The notes beneath the pieces were generated by a model. It made no database searches, had not been told where the DNA came from, and worked only from the letters and a program-made list of their open reading frames with translations. Both the position numbers and the translations under genes were made by a program. From CF-118 sp035934385 (GTDB taxonomy: Bacteria > Chloroflexota > Dormibacteria > Dormibacterales > Dormibacteraceae), in assembly GCA_035934385.1 (NCBI GenBank), contig DASYXY010000081.1:106840-170839 (forward strand): DNA of 64,000 nucleotides, written 5' to 3'. Of this stretch, positions 37,531 to 47,411 are shown piece by piece. The stretch's first letter is position 1, and every line of letters begins with the position of its first letter.

Positions 37531-38694
37531 CAGCTGGCTCAAGTGCTCGACGCGGACCTGCGATCCGCGTGAGCGAAGGCCGGCCTCGAGCTGCATCTGG
37601 CAGCCGGGATTCGCCGTGACGGCGAGCTGCGCGCCGGTGTTCATCAGGTCGTCGAGCTTCTCATCGAGAATGCGAGCGGACATCCGCGGCTCGAGCGTGC
37701 TGTAGAGGCCGGCGGCGCCGCAGCAGATGTCGGGGTGACGCATCTCCACGAGCTGGACTCCAGGGACTGACCGGATCAAGTCGCGTGGCTGCTTCTTGAT
37801 GCGCTGCGCGTGCGCGAGATGGCACGCATCCTGGTATGTGACCTTCATCTTCACGTCGCGCTTTGGTTCCGGTAGACCGATCTCCGCGAGCCATTCGGTG
37901 AGGTCCTTGACACGGCCCTTCAGGTCGGGGTAGAAATCCTTCAGGTGCGCGCCGCAGCCGGCGGAGTCGACCACCAGCGCGTCGAAACTGCCAGATGCAT
38001 AGACGCGCGAGTTGTGGTCCCGCAGAAGTTCGGCCTCCTCGAGGTCGCCGCTGTGCGCGTGCAGGGCGCCGCAGCAGCGCTCGTCTTTCGGAAACCACAC
38101 CTCGCAGCCCGCAAGCTGCAACAGCTTGACGGCCGTGTAGTGCGCCTGCGGATAGAGGATCGGCATCACGCACCCGACCAGGAAGGCCACACGATATTTC
38201 CGCGCGCCAAACGGCGCTGCGACGTTTGAGTCGGGCGGGCAGTAGCGCGCGAGCAGCCGGGGCAGCATGCGTCCGGCCCGAGTCAGCGACGTAAGGCCGA
38301 GCCTCTGCGCCGCGAGTGTCGCGTTACCCGCCAGGTGGAGTCGGGTCGGATGCGCGACCAGCTGGCGCAGCGCGGTCCTGAGGAGCCACCGTTTGGCGCT
38401 CGGACGGCGCAGTCGCTCCACCTCGGAGCGGCCGGCTTCGATGATCCTGCCGTATGGAACTGCTGAAGGACACACGGCCTCGCACGTCCGGCACCCGAGA
38501 CACAGATCGATGTGCCTCACCTGCTTCTCGTCGAATGTCATCTGCCCTCGCTTCCACTGCGTCATCAAGTAGATCCGGCCGCGCGGCGATTCGGTCTCGA
38601 GCCCTGTGGCGCGGAAGGTCGGGCACGCGTCGAGGCACAGTCCGCAATGGACGCAAGTGGCCAGGTCGTCGTCGCTCAGCAGGTTGAAGGTCAG
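37510..38694 (-). CDS. glcF: Glycolate oxidase iron-sulfur subunit, probable CTG start
   Basis: Electron-transfer subunit of glycolate oxidase with two [4Fe-4S] ferredoxin motifs (CVHCGLCLDACP and CLGCRTCEAVCP) and two CCG-type domains (ERCCGALHAHSG, DICCGAAGLYS). No ATG, GTG or TTG lies between the end of glcE and the first cluster motif. CTG 38694 overlaps the glcE stop as CTGA and gives TFNLLSDDDLATCVHCG, the expected N-terminus; the product is 394 residues. The alternative start at 38787 would overlap glcE by 97 bases. Converges with the PP2C gene. Confidence 0.9.
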   Translation of the reverse strand: MTFNLLSDDDLATCVHCGLCLDACPTFRATGLETESPRGRIYLMTQWKRGQMTFDEKQVRHIDLCLGCRTCEAVCPSAVPYGRIIEAGRSEVERLRRPSAKRWLLRTALRQLVAHPTRLHLAGNATLAAQRLGLTSLTRAGRMLPRLLARYCPPDSNVAAPFGARKYRVAFLVGCVMPILYPQAHYTAVKLLQLAGCEVWFPKDERCCGALHAHSGDLEEAELLRDHNSRVYASGSFDALVVDSAGCGAHLKDFYPDLKGRVKDLTEWLAEIGLPEPKRDVKMKVTYQDACHLAHAQRIKKQPRDLIRSVPGVQLVEMRHPDICCGAAGLYSTLEPRMSARILDEKLDDLMNTGAQLAVTANPGCQMQLEAGLRSRGSQVRVEHLSQLLARAFL

Positions 38695-39767
38695 ACCACA
38701 AACCTCCCCGGGTTCAAAACGTGACCTGGATCGAAAGCATCTTTCAGCCGGCGCATGACTTCGATGGTCGGCGGCGGCGTGCCCCACGCGCCGACCTGCC
38801 GCTTCACGTCGTCGGGCGCGGCCATGAGCACCAGCGTTCCGCCGGCTGACTCAGCAGCCTTGCGAGCCGCCGCGACCTCCTCGGCGCTGCCGAATTCCCA
38901 GTCTGCAACGCCTACGCCCGGCGACGCCCACCACGAGGCCTTCGCCGGCAGTGTGTCGAGCGTCTGTCGCAGCCGGGCTGGTGGCGTCGAGATGCGCGCC
39001 CACCGCTCTGGAGCGTTCTCCCAGTGTCCAACTATCTCGGCGGCCGTGAGGTCGCGCCAGCCCAGCTGGCGCTCCATCGCGTGCACGGCGGCGGGGCTGC
39101 CGAACAGCCGGGCCTGCACTCGCCCGTCAGAGGACAGCTCCACAGACACCGGCGCCATCGGCAGGGATAGGGCGCGTCCAGCATCCTCCCAGCCCCCGTC
39201 TGACCCCACCCTCGCTTGATGCATCGGGTATGGAAAGACCTTGAACGAAGCCGCGACGATGACGCCGAGCGATCCGAGAGCGCCGACGTGCAGCTTCATG
39301 AGGTCGTACCCGCTGACGTTCTTCACGACCCGACCGCCTGCGCTCGCCAGGCGCCCGTCAGGCAGCGCGACACGAATGCCGATCAGGAAGTCGCGCGCCG
39401 AGCCGTAGCGGAGCCGCAGCGGCCCGGACATCCCGGTCGCCAGAAGGCCGCCGATCGTGTGCCCCTGGAGAGGAGTTGGATCGATCGGGAGGAACTGCTT
39501 GTTGGGCTTGAGCCTGTCCTCGACCGCTTCGAGCGTGATCCCCGCCTCGACGGTCACGACCATGTCCGCCGGCGAGTGCTCGATGACCCGGTCGAGACCG
39601 GTCGTGTGCAGCTCGACATCGCAGCGTTTCAGGACCCCGCCCATGCCGCTCGCGCGCCCTCCGCCCAGGGGCACCACCGCCTTACCCGCAGCCGCGGCCT
39701 CAAGCAGCGCGCTCGCAAGCTCTTCTGCGGTGCGTGGCTTGGCAACGACTGGCGTCGTCACCACCAT
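38691..39767 (-). CDS. glcE: Glycolate oxidase FAD-binding subunit
   Basis: 358 residues, VAO/PCMH-type FAD-binding domain: VVPLGGGRASGMGG, DPTPLQGHTIGGLLATGMSGPLR (shown in two halves: DPTPLQGHTIGG and LLATGMSGPLR) and the C-terminal DPGHVLNPGRF. Shorter than GlcD and lacking its full cap domain, as GlcE always is. ATG 39767 overlaps the end of glcD by 10 bases. Second gene of the three-subunit complex. Confidence 0.9.
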   Translation of the reverse strand: MVVTTPVVAKPRTAEELASALLEAAAAGKAVVPLGGGRASGMGGVLKRCDVELHTTGLDRVIEHSPADMVVTVEAGITLEAVEDRLKPNKQFLPIDPTPLQGHTIGGLLATGMSGPLRLRYGSARDFLIGIRVALPDGRLASAGGRVVKNVSGYDLMKLHVGALGSLGVIVAASFKVFPYPMHQARVGSDGGWEDAGRALSLPMAPVSVELSSDGRVQARLFGSPAAVHAMERQLGWRDLTAAEIVGHWENAPERWARISTPPARLRQTLDTLPAKASWWASPGVGVADWEFGSAEEVAAARKAAESAGGTLVLMAAPDDVKRQVGAWGTPPPTIEVMRRLKDAFDPGHVLNPGRFVV

Positions 39768-41200
39768 TTCGCCTCGACCGCCAAACCGGTGCGGCCGGCG
39801 AGGCGCACCTGCCTGCGGGACGGGTCGGGGAAGATCTTCCCGGGATTCATCAGGCCGTCGGGGTCGAGCACGTCCTTCACCCGGTGCATCGCGTCCAGGT
39901 CATCGGGGCTGAACACCCATGGCATGAATGCGTTCTTCTCCAGGCCGATGCCGTGCTCGCCGGAGAGCGCGCCACCAAGCTCCACGACTGCTCGCAGCAT
40001 CTCCTCGCCCGCGTCCTCCACCTGGTGCAGCACATCGCCTTCGCGCATGTCGAACAGGATGTTCGGGTGAAGGTTGCCGTCGCCGGCGTGGAACACGTTG
40101 GCGACCGGCAGCCGGTAGTGCTCGCCGATCTCGCCGACCGCTGACAGCACCTGCGGCAGCCGCGACCGCGGCACCACGCCGTCGTGCAGGTAGTAGTTGG
40201 GTTTGATCCGGCCGAGCGCACCGATGGCGCCCTTGCGCCCTTGCCATAGGAGATCGCGTTCGCTTGCGGTCTGAGCTTCGCGCATCGCAAAGCCCTGGTT
40301 CTCACCCAGCACCTGCTTGATCGCCGCAATGAGCTCTCGGGTCGACTCCTCGATGCCGTCGACCTCGACGAGCAGCACCGCGCCGGCGTCGGTCGGATAG
40401 CCCGCGTGGTAGTGCGCCTCGACGGCCCCCACCGTGACCGCGTCCATCATCTCGAGCGCGGCCGGCACGACGCCGCCGGCGATCACCGCCGAAACCGCCT
40501 GGCTCGCCGTCTCGATGGTCGGGAACGCGGCCAGCAGCGTGGCGATGCTCGGTGGGGTGCGCAGGAGCCGCACCTTGATCTTTGTGATCGCGCACAGCGT
40601 GCCTTCCGAACCGACGAGCACTCCACACAGATCGAGGCCGATGCGGTCCGGTGAATCGCCGCTTACCCAGTGCACGCTGCCGTCCGCAAGCACGACCTCC
40701 ATGCCCAGCACGTGGTTGGTGGTGACGCCGTAGTAGAGGCAGTGCGGGCCGCCCGAGTTCTCGGCCGCGTTGCCGCCGATGGTGCACGCCTTCTGGCTCG
40801 ACGGATCTGGCGCGTAGAAGAGGTGATGCGGCGCGGCCGCCAGCGTCAGCTCCTGGTTGACGACGCCGGGCTCGACCAGCGCGGTCTGGGCGACGGGATC
40901 GATGTCGAGGATGCGGCGCATGCGCGTGACCTGCAGTGCGATGCCGCCGCGAATCGTGACCGCGCCGCCCGACAAGCCGGTGCCAGCTCCGCGTGGCACG
41001 ACCGGTATCCGGTGGCGGGCCGCGACTTTCATCACATCGCTGACCTGCTGTGTGTTCGCTGGCAGCACGACCGCGTCTGGCGCCGCGCCCTCGATCGACG
41101 CATCCCGCTCGAAGATGCGCAGGTCGTCAGCGCCATCGATGACGTTGTCCCTGCCGACGACGCGGCGCAGCTCTTCGATGACGGTGGACGCGAGCGGCAT
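39758..41200 (-). CDS. glcD: Glycolate oxidase catalytic subunit
   Basis: 480 residues, FAD-linked oxidase that oxidises glycolate (or D-lactate) to the 2-oxoacid. FAD-site motif VPRGAGTGLSGGAVT, conserved EGTLCAITKI, and C-terminal SGEHGIGLEKNAFMP with DPDGLMNPGKIFPD. Co-occurrence with glcE and glcF in the order D-E-F supports glycolate over D-lactate. Its ATG shares a base with the stop of the upstream small gene (TGATG). Confidence 0.93.
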   Translation of the reverse strand: MPLASTVIEELRRVVGRDNVIDGADDLRIFERDASIEGAAPDAVVLPANTQQVSDVMKVAARHRIPVVPRGAGTGLSGGAVTIRGGIALQVTRMRRILDIDPVAQTALVEPGVVNQELTLAAAPHHLFYAPDPSSQKACTIGGNAAENSGGPHCLYYGVTTNHVLGMEVVLADGSVHWVSGDSPDRIGLDLCGVLVGSEGTLCAITKIKVRLLRTPPSIATLLAAFPTIETASQAVSAVIAGGVVPAALEMMDAVTVGAVEAHYHAGYPTDAGAVLLVEVDGIEESTRELIAAIKQVLGENQGFAMREAQTASERDLLWQGRKGAIGALGRIKPNYYLHDGVVPRSRLPQVLSAVGEIGEHYRLPVANVFHAGDGNLHPNILFDMREGDVLHQVEDAGEEMLRAVVELGGALSGEHGIGLEKNAFMPWVFSPDDLDAMHRVKDVLDPDGLMNPGKIFPDPSRRQVRLAGRTGLAVEAKWW

Positions 41201-41538
41201 CAGGCGAGCGGAGCCTCGCGTTCGGGATCGCGCTCGAACAAGTCGAAACGCCGAGTCACCGAGCCAGGCATGCTCGGCGCCTCAACTGCTTCACCGCCTG
41301 TAACGAGCAGTGCGAGCCAGCGATGGCACTCCTCGTCACCCGGCATACGGTCAGAGCGCTCGAACACCGCTTCCTGGATGCGGCTGTGCGGCGACACCTG
41401 GATCGTGAACCACACCGAAAGGCCGTCCGCCGTGATGTGGTGGTGCGTCTCATCGATGCGCCGGTTGACCGGCAGCTTCATCGGCTTCCCTTCGGCGGCG
41501 GCGCGGAGGCGGGCCGCTTCGGCCTCGATGGTCGCCAT
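41200..41538 (-). CDS. Hypothetical protein leading the glc operon, 112 aa
   Basis: Starts MATIEAEAARLRAAAEGKP and contains the histidine-rich RRIDETHHHITADGLSVWF and DEECHRWLALLVTG. No family is recognised. ATG 41538 is preferred because it is nearest to the apparent domain start; ATG 41568 is also possible and would share bases with the start of the divergent UroD-family gene (CATG). Translationally coupled to glcD, so it probably serves the same pathway. Confidence 0.7.
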   Translation of the reverse strand: MATIEAEAARLRAAAEGKPMKLPVNRRIDETHHHITADGLSVWFTIQVSPHSRIQEAVFERSDRMPGDEECHRWLALLVTGGEAVEAPSMPGSVTRRFDLFERDPEREAPLA

Positions 41539-41566
41539 CGGTGCCAGCTTAAACTCGACTGAGAAC

Positions 41567-42553
41567 ATGACTGGGCGCGAGAGGGTGGAGGCTGCGATCG
41601 CGCTCCGGCTCGGCGACCGGCCGCCCATGAGCGCGTGGGGCCACACCTATCGCGAAGAATGGACGCCGTCGGAGCTCGCGGGCGTCACCGTCGAGCGAGC
41701 GCGAAAGTTCGGCTGGGACTTCGTGAAGTTTCAACCTCGAGCATCTTGCTTCGCCGAGGCGTTCGGCTCGATTTACCGCGCCAGCGGCCACCGCTTGAAG
41801 GCACCGGTGCTGGAGGCGGTCGCGGTGCCAGACGCGGAATCGTGGCAGAGGCTTTCGCTCGTCAACCCCAAGGCGCTCGACGATCAGGTCGAGGCGATCC
41901 GCGTCGTGGCGCGAGAGCTTGGGCCCGACATGCCGGTCATCCAGACGGTGTTCAGCCCGGTGACCGTTGCCGGCTACCTGGTCGGCCGATCGAAATCGCG
42001 AGTGATGCGCGACCTGCGCAAGCACCCCGAGGTGACGAAGCCGGCGCTGCAGCTGATCGCCGACGTGTTGGTGGACTTCAGCAAGCGCTCGGTGGACGCC
42101 GGCGCCGCGGGCATCTTCTACGCGATCTCGGGCTACGCGAGCAGGGACGCGATGCCGGAACAGACCTACCGCGACCTGGTGCTGCCGATCGACCTGAGCG
42201 TGCTGGAGCGCCTGCCGCACGATGCCTGGTTCAACGTTGTGCATCTCTGCGGATCCAACCTGCATTTCGGTCTGGCGCGCGACCTGCCGGCGCAGGCGAT
42301 CAGCTGGTCGGTGCACAACCAGGGCAACCCGACACTGGCTGAAGGGCGTCGAATCAGCGAAAGGGCCGTGATGGGCGGGCTCGGCCAGCGCTCCACGTTG
42401 CTCTACGGTCCGCCCGCGGAGATCGAAGCCGAGGTGCGGCGTGTGGTCGGCGAGACGGGCGGCCGCGGGCTGCTGGTGGCGCCCGGATGCTCGGTGCCGC
42501 CGCGCGCACGAGAGGCGCACCTCGCAGCGATGGCCGCGGCGATGGCCACTTGA
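41567..42553 (+). CDS. Uroporphyrinogen decarboxylase-family protein
   Basis: 328 residues, UroD-fold TIM barrel. It begins MTGRERVEAAIALRLGDRPP, typical of the non-heme UroD/methyltransferase branch rather than HemE, and ends with GGRGLLVAPGCSVPP, the conserved C-terminal loop of that branch. Members include methylcobamide:CoM-type and O-demethylase methyltransferases as well as unknowns, so HemE function is not implied. TAAACT at 41550-41555 is a possible -10. Stop overlaps the VOC gene (TTGA). Confidence 0.85.
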   Translation: MTGRERVEAAIALRLGDRPPMSAWGHTYREEWTPSELAGVTVERARKFGWDFVKFQPRASCFAEAFGSIYRASGHRLKAPVLEAVAVPDAESWQRLSLVNPKALDDQVEAIRVVARELGPDMPVIQTVFSPVTVAGYLVGRSKSRVMRDLRKHPEVTKPALQLIADVLVDFSKRSVDAGAAGIFYAISGYASRDAMPEQTYRDLVLPIDLSVLERLPHDAWFNVVHLCGSNLHFGLARDLPAQAISWSVHNQGNPTLAEGRRISERAVMGGLGQRSTLLYGPPAEIEAEVRRVVGETGGRGLLVAPGCSVPPRAREAHLAAMAAAMAT

Positions 42554-42963
42554 GCAACAAGCCCGTAGCCGGTCTCGCCGAGATCGTGCTGTGGGTGCGC
42601 GACATGCCGGCCGCGCTGCATTTCTATGGCGACCTGTTCGGGCTCGAAGTCATATCGCCCCCTGAGCTGCCGAACAAGTTCTTGCGCGCCGGGCCCGGCG
42701 CGGAGGGTGTGCCAGAGATGATCGTGCTGGTACCGCACCCCGATCCTTCAGTCGGATTCCCGCGCGAGAAGCCGAGGCGCGTGCTGCACCATCTGGCGTT
42801 TCGCGTGACTGTCTCCGACTACGACGACCTGCAGCGCAAGTTCGAGGCGGAAGGGATCGAAGTTCGGGGAGGCGTTCATCCGGTTCTGAAAGGTGTTCGC
42901 ACCTTTTACGTTGATGACCCGAACGGCAACGAAGTCGAAGTGATATCTTCCGGCCCTGGCTAG
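42550..42963 (+). CDS. VOC/glyoxalase-family protein
   Basis: 137 residues, one vicinal-oxygen-chelate module pair: AEIVLWVRDMPAALHFYGDL at the N-terminus, HHLAFRVTVSDYDDL in the second half, and the metal-ligand glutamate in DPNGNEVEVIS at the end. TTG start at 42550 overlapping the UroD-family stop. The substrate is unknown; coupling suggests a shared pathway with the preceding gene. Confidence 0.9.
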   Translation: MSNKPVAGLAEIVLWVRDMPAALHFYGDLFGLEVISPPELPNKFLRAGPGAEGVPEMIVLVPHPDPSVGFPREKPRRVLHHLAFRVTVSDYDDLQRKFEAEGIEVRGGVHPVLKGVRTFYVDDPNGNEVEVISSGPG

Positions 42964-45900
42964 GCCAGGCCGTATCGCTCCAGTTGGCGAACGTCCCCCA
43001 TCTCCACGAGTAGCCGTCTACCGCGTTCGATCAGGGCGGGGTCCTGCGACAAGCGCCCCAGCTCGACGGACACGCGCGCTTCGGCCGGCAAGTCCGCGAA
43101 GCGGCGCGCGACTTCAAGGGCGGCGTGAAGCTCGGTGGCATCGCGCGCGGCCAGGCCGAGGGCTCTGCGCATCTGAGGCGCGAGGAGAGGCACGTTCTTG
43201 ACCTTGTCGGGCAGGCCTTCTATGACCGCTGCGCCAAGCCTGCCGGCATCCGAAAGCTGACCAAAAGCGTCCGCGAGCATCATCGGTGCGAAGCCGGTAT
43301 CGGTCAGCGATGAGATCGAGCCGGCGATGGCGTCGATGTCTCCGTCAACGAGCGCGGCATCGTACGCAGCCGCTGGAAGTCCCAGGCTGACCATGGCCGC
43401 CCGGAAGGAGGCAGCCATCGCCTGGCTTCGCGCACCGTCCATGCGGCCGATCGAGACGAGCAGGCCGGGTCGTAACCCGACGCGCATCCAGCCGAGCAAA
43501 GGGCTTCCGAGCTGCCGCCATACGGTCAGAAATTGATCAGCAGCTTCCATGGCGTGCGACCATCGGCCGAGCGTGTAGTCGATTCTCAATCGCCACGAGA
43601 GTGTCGACAGCCGCCACTCGGGGGCCTGGCCCGGACGCAACCGCGCGCTCGATTCGGCATTCACCGCCTCGGCGGCGTTCGGGTCGCCGAGCATGCAGAA
43701 CGACCACGTGGCCATGTGGTCGGCGTCCATGATCTCCGCAAGCTGAAGACGCGCGCCGTAGGCACGGCGCCTCCGGGCCTGCGCAAGCACCCCGTTCCAG
43801 TCGCCGGAGTACATTGCGCAGGCGCCGAGTGCATCCAGAGCGGCGCTCAGCAGGTTGAGCTCGCCGAGCGATTCCGCCAACTCCGCTGCCCGCTTGGCGC
43901 TCGCCTGTGCCCGGTCGAAGGTGGCCTCCTCGAGTTGAACCCCGTGCTGCAGCGCCCAGTTTGGTTGGAACCCGACGCCGGTCAAGAACTTCGCCTCTAG
44001 TGCGGGGTCATGAACCTCGGCGGTGAGCCGCGTGCCCTCGACTATCGCCGCATCGATCTGCTCGGGCTTGAAATCGACGCGTACATAGCGCATGCCGCAG
44101 ATCAGCAGACCGCCTAAGGCTGCCAAACGACGAACCGGCGAGCGGGCGAGTCGAGCGGATTGCTGATAGGCCTCGAAGCCTCCTGGCAGGATGCGCAGAA
44201 CCTCGCCAAGGCGCGCCCATATCTCGGCGGCTTCATCGGGGTCATCGACCAGCTCGAGAGCCGCGCGCAGGTGCGATTCGGCTTCGCGCGTTGCCGCCGC
44301 CCGGATCGCGGTGTCGCCCGCGAGCAGAAGCCATTTGGCCGCCTTTTGACGGAGCCCTGGTCTTGCGGCCGACCGCGACCCGGCGAATGACACTGCCTCC
44401 CGGAAATGCAGGGCGACGATCTCGGCCACTTCCTCCTCGCGGCCGGCTGCGCGCTCCTCGTACCAATCGCCGGCCGCGGCGTGGAGGCGGCTTCGCTCGA
44501 CGCGCGGCAAGGTGGAGTACGCGACCTCACGGATCAGGATGTGGCGGAACGAAAGATGGCCGGCGTCCTGCCGGCGCAGGAGGTCGCGCGCGGTCAGCGC
44601 GTCGATCAGCTCACCCTCGCGGCCGTCCAGCTCGGGAGCGATCGCACGCAAACCTTCGGGACGAAAAGTTCGTCCGAAGATCGAGGCCACCTGCAGCAGC
44701 CGGCGCGCACCCTCTGCGAGCAGGTCGAGGCGAGCGAGCACGGTAGCTTGCACCGTGTCCGGCAGGGCCTCGCCACCCCGCTCGAGCGCAGCTTGAGCCA
44801 GCTCGCCGGCGAAGAATGGATTGCCTTCCGAACGCTTGACGACCTCGTTCACCACCTCGCTGGAAGCTCCCTCCAGCAAAGGCCCAACCAGCTCGGCGAT
44901 ATCGGATTCGGAAAGCGGGTCCAGGTAGATCGCAACGAAGTTTCGTCTTCCGCCGCCCCATGTTGGGCGCCGGTCGATCAGCTCGGGGCGCGCGATCGCC
45001 ACGATCAGCATCGGCACCGATTCGCGGGGGTCCATCACGAACTCGACCAGGTCGAGCAGGCTGTCGCTTGACCAGTGGAGGTCCTCGAAGACGACGACCA
45101 GAGGCCGGTCAGCCGCGGCTCGTGCGAAGGCCGACCGCCACGCGGCGAACAGCTCGGTCGGGTCGGCCGAAGCAGCGCTCTCAGCCCCCACGGTGGCCGC
45201 CAGTAGCTCGGCGTCGCGTCGGTCGCCCAGCCACCCTTCGACCGCATCGGCGACCGACCGATCAGTGCCCTCGAACCCGGCGAGGTTGAACAGGACTGTT
45301 CGCAGCGGCCAGTAGGTCAGCTGGCTTCCATAGGGCAGGCACTGAGCGGTTTCCACCGTGGCTTCCGGCGCGAGGTCGGGAAGAGTCGCCCTTAGAAATT
45401 CCTCGACCAGCCTCGACTTGCCAGTGCCGGCTGGAGCGACGATGCTGACCACGGCGGGGACGCGATCTCGAAAAGCGCGACGAGCGGTCAGTCGCAGCTG
45501 CGCCAGCTCATCCTCGCGTCCCACAAACGGACTCGCGGCCCTCCTGGTGGCGGATCCGACCGGTCCCAGAAGCCTTCGCGCGACCACTGGCTCGACGCGC
45601 CCGGCGATCTCGATGCGAGCCGGAGCTCCGAACTCAAACTGCTCGCGCGCGTCCCACGCGGTCCGGTCGGTGACGACAATTGAGCCCGGTTCCGCAGCTT
45701 GCTGCATGCGCGCGGCCACATTGACGGCGTCACCCGTAACCAGAAATTCACCACCTGCGGTGTCGCGTGTGCCCACGACTTCACCGGTCGCCAGGCCGAA
45801 TCTCAGCTGTAACCGCCGCAGCTCGGGGTCGACGTTTATCCGCTCCCGCAACGCCATCGCTGCGGCGATCGCGCGACTGGCGTCGTCCCCGTGGGCCCGC

Positions 45901-46106
45901 GGCAACCCGAAGACCGCCATCACCGCGTCGCCGATGAACTTCTCGATTGTGCCGCCGTGCTCGGAGATGACTGCGGAAGCAGCCGCGAAGTATGCGGACA
46001 TCAGGGCGCGGACGTCTTCGGGGTCTTCTTCTGCGCCGAGCTTGGTCGAACCCGCGACGTCGGCGAAAAGGACGGTTACGACCCTCCGCTCCTGCGCCAC
46101 GCTCAC
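42960..46106 (-). CDS. Class III nucleotide cyclase fused to AAA ATPase and TPR-like region
   Basis: 1048 residues. 1-185: cyclase homology domain with VLFADVAGSTKLG (metal Asp), KFIGDAVMAVFG (second metal Asp) and GEFLVTGDAVNVAARM. About 190-600: AAA_16/STAND-type ATPase, SPFVGREDEL, Walker A VAPAGTGKSRLV, Walker B VVVFEDLHW. About 600-1048: helical repeats of TPR type. No HTH at the C-terminus, unlike LuxR-type STAND regulators. GTG start; a TAAACT -10-like element lies at 46115-46110 and would fit the second in-frame GTG (46100) better. Converges with the VOC gene with a 4-base overlap. Confidence 0.9.
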   Translation of the reverse strand: MSVAQERRVVTVLFADVAGSTKLGAEEDPEDVRALMSAYFAAASAVISEHGGTIEKFIGDAVMAVFGLPRAHGDDASRAIAAAMALRERINVDPELRRLQLRFGLATGEVVGTRDTAGGEFLVTGDAVNVAARMQQAAEPGSIVVTDRTAWDAREQFEFGAPARIEIAGRVEPVVARRLLGPVGSATRRAASPFVGREDELAQLRLTARRAFRDRVPAVVSIVAPAGTGKSRLVEEFLRATLPDLAPEATVETAQCLPYGSQLTYWPLRTVLFNLAGFEGTDRSVADAVEGWLGDRRDAELLAATVGAESAASADPTELFAAWRSAFARAAADRPLVVVFEDLHWSSDSLLDLVEFVMDPRESVPMLIVAIARPELIDRRPTWGGGRRNFVAIYLDPLSESDIAELVGPLLEGASSEVVNEVVKRSEGNPFFAGELAQAALERGGEALPDTVQATVLARLDLLAEGARRLLQVASIFGRTFRPEGLRAIAPELDGREGELIDALTARDLLRRQDAGHLSFRHILIREVAYSTLPRVERSRLHAAAGDWYEERAAGREEEVAEIVALHFREAVSFAGSRSAARPGLRQKAAKWLLLAGDTAIRAAATREAESHLRAALELVDDPDEAAEIWARLGEVLRILPGGFEAYQQSARLARSPVRRLAALGGLLICGMRYVRVDFKPEQIDAAIVEGTRLTAEVHDPALEAKFLTGVGFQPNWALQHGVQLEEATFDRAQASAKRAAELAESLGELNLLSAALDALGACAMYSGDWNGVLAQARRRRAYGARLQLAEIMDADHMATWSFCMLGDPNAAEAVNAESSARLRPGQAPEWRLSTLSWRLRIDYTLGRWSHAMEAADQFLTVWRQLGSPLLGWMRVGLRPGLLVSIGRMDGARSQAMAASFRAAMVSLGLPAAAYDAALVDGDIDAIAGSISSLTDTGFAPMMLADAFGQLSDAGRLGAAVIEGLPDKVKNVPLLAPQMRRALGLAARDATELHAALEVARRFADLPAEARVSVELGRLSQDPALIERGRRLLVEMGDVRQLERYGLA

Positions 46107-46161
46107 GGGAGTTTAGCCGCGACCTCCCGTGGGCGCGGCTTCTCGTGGGCTGTATCCGCCC

Positions 46162-46761
46162 TTAGGGGGCGGTGATCGCCGGGCTCTGGTTGTACGTGTC
46201 GAAGCGCATCGTCAAGACCGAGGACGGGGACGTGTACTGCAGAAACACGACGTAACCATCGGTTTCGCGCACCCAGATGTCGTACGTATTGCCACCGCCG
46301 GTCGCGTGGTCAGCCGATTGCGCATGCCAGGTGAGCGTTCCGCCGATGGTTTCTTCGCCCACGTACTTGGTGGCCGTGGTCGGCGAGGAGCTGGAGGTGT
46401 CCGGAGTCGAGCTCCACTTTCCGTTTCCTACGCGCGTGTAATCCTTACCGCCGACCAATACCTCGTGGATGACGAGCGTCGCTCCCGAGTTGCCCTGGAC
46501 AGTGAGGTCCAACTTCAGCGCGAACGCCGGGCTCTTCTGAAGCACGCCGTCGCCGGTGACCGGGTAGTGGGTGTCTTGCACTCCAATCGTGCCCGTGACG
46601 AGGAAATGCCCGTTGGTCATCGTCGAGTTGTCGAAGGCGGCGCTGACCGAGTCGGCCGTGACCGGGCTTGGGCTTGGCACACTGCCGAAGAGCGCTCCGC
46701 CGCAGGCGGTGGGGAGGGCCAGAAGGCCAAAAGCCGTAGTCACCAGGGCTCGGCGGACCAT
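46162..46761 (-). CDS. Putative lipoprotein, 199 aa
   Basis: Signal peptide VRRALVTTAFGLLALPTAC with lipobox LPTAC, cleaved before Cys20. The mature part is a beta-rich domain with regularly spaced strands (TNGHFLVTGTIG, VGEETIGGTLTWH, YDIWVRETDGYVVFLQY) resembling the LppX/LprG-like or DUF-type lipid-carrier fold; this is resemblance, not a family match. ATG 46761 is chosen because it begins the signal peptide. Confidence 0.78.
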   Translation of the reverse strand: MVRRALVTTAFGLLALPTACGGALFGSVPSPSPVTADSVSAAFDNSTMTNGHFLVTGTIGVQDTHYPVTGDGVLQKSPAFALKLDLTVQGNSGATLVIHEVLVGGKDYTRVGNGKWSSTPDTSSSSPTTATKYVGEETIGGTLTWHAQSADHATGGGNTYDIWVRETDGYVVFLQYTSPSSVLTMRFDTYNQSPAITAP

Positions 46762-46843
46762 GGGAGGACCGCAACCTACCACGGCGGCACTGGATTTCAG
46801 GCCGCTTAACCGGCTTGCGTCTGCGTTGGAACTCGATTCGAGG

Positions 46844-47365
46844 CTAGGCGGTTTCGGTCTTTGGTGCTTCGAGCGGCTTCCGCGACCCAAGGGCCGCGGC
46901 CACGCCGGCGATCACACCGATCGTCAGCACGAGGAGTGTCGCCGGCTCGGGCAGATGGATGCGCAGGGCAGCGTCGAGGCTGGCATCACCTGGGCCGACG
47001 AGGGCAAGGGCAGCGACGGCGCCAAGAATCGAGAGATTGAACTCGTAACCACCCTTCCCAACCCAGAAGCCTTTGGGGAGGTGCACAAGCGCGATCGCGA
47101 CCAGCATCGAAGCTGCGATCGCGGCGCAAGCCAGCGGCGTCAGCAACCCAAGGACGAGGAAGATGCCGCCGCCCAGCTCGCCGAACGCGGAGATGAGAGC
47201 CCACGCGCGCGGTGGTCGGATTCGCATCCTGGTCATCGCCTGCGTCCAGCCGGAGAGACCCGGGCCGCCCCACCATCCAAAGACCTTCTGCGCCCCGTGG
47301 CCGAAGAGGATTCCCCCGATCGCGAAACGAAGAATCAACAGTCCCGCAGCCGCCATGACGAGCAC
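46844..47365 (-). CDS. DoxX-family membrane protein
   Basis: 173 residues, four to five membrane helices. Begins AAAGLLILRFAIGGILFGHGAQKVFGWWGG, cited here as LILRFAIGGILFGHG and KVFGWWGG, the DoxX/DoxD signature, followed by FGELGGGIFLVLGLLTP. A final helix follows LPEPATLLV. Role possibly linked to redox or quinone-associated membrane complexes; the family function is not settled. It may be co-transcribed with the lipoprotein 82 bases downstream. Confidence 0.9.
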   Translation of the reverse strand: MLVMAAAGLLILRFAIGGILFGHGAQKVFGWWGGPGLSGWTQAMTRMRIRPPRAWALISAFGELGGGIFLVLGLLTPLACAAIAASMLVAIALVHLPKGFWVGKGGYEFNLSILGAVAALALVGPGDASLDAALRIHLPEPATLLVLTIGVIAGVAAALGSRKPLEAPKTETA

Positions 47366-47411
47366 CTCCTGCCACGTCTCTACCCCCGCCCGCTGAAACT
47401 TAGTCCCAGCC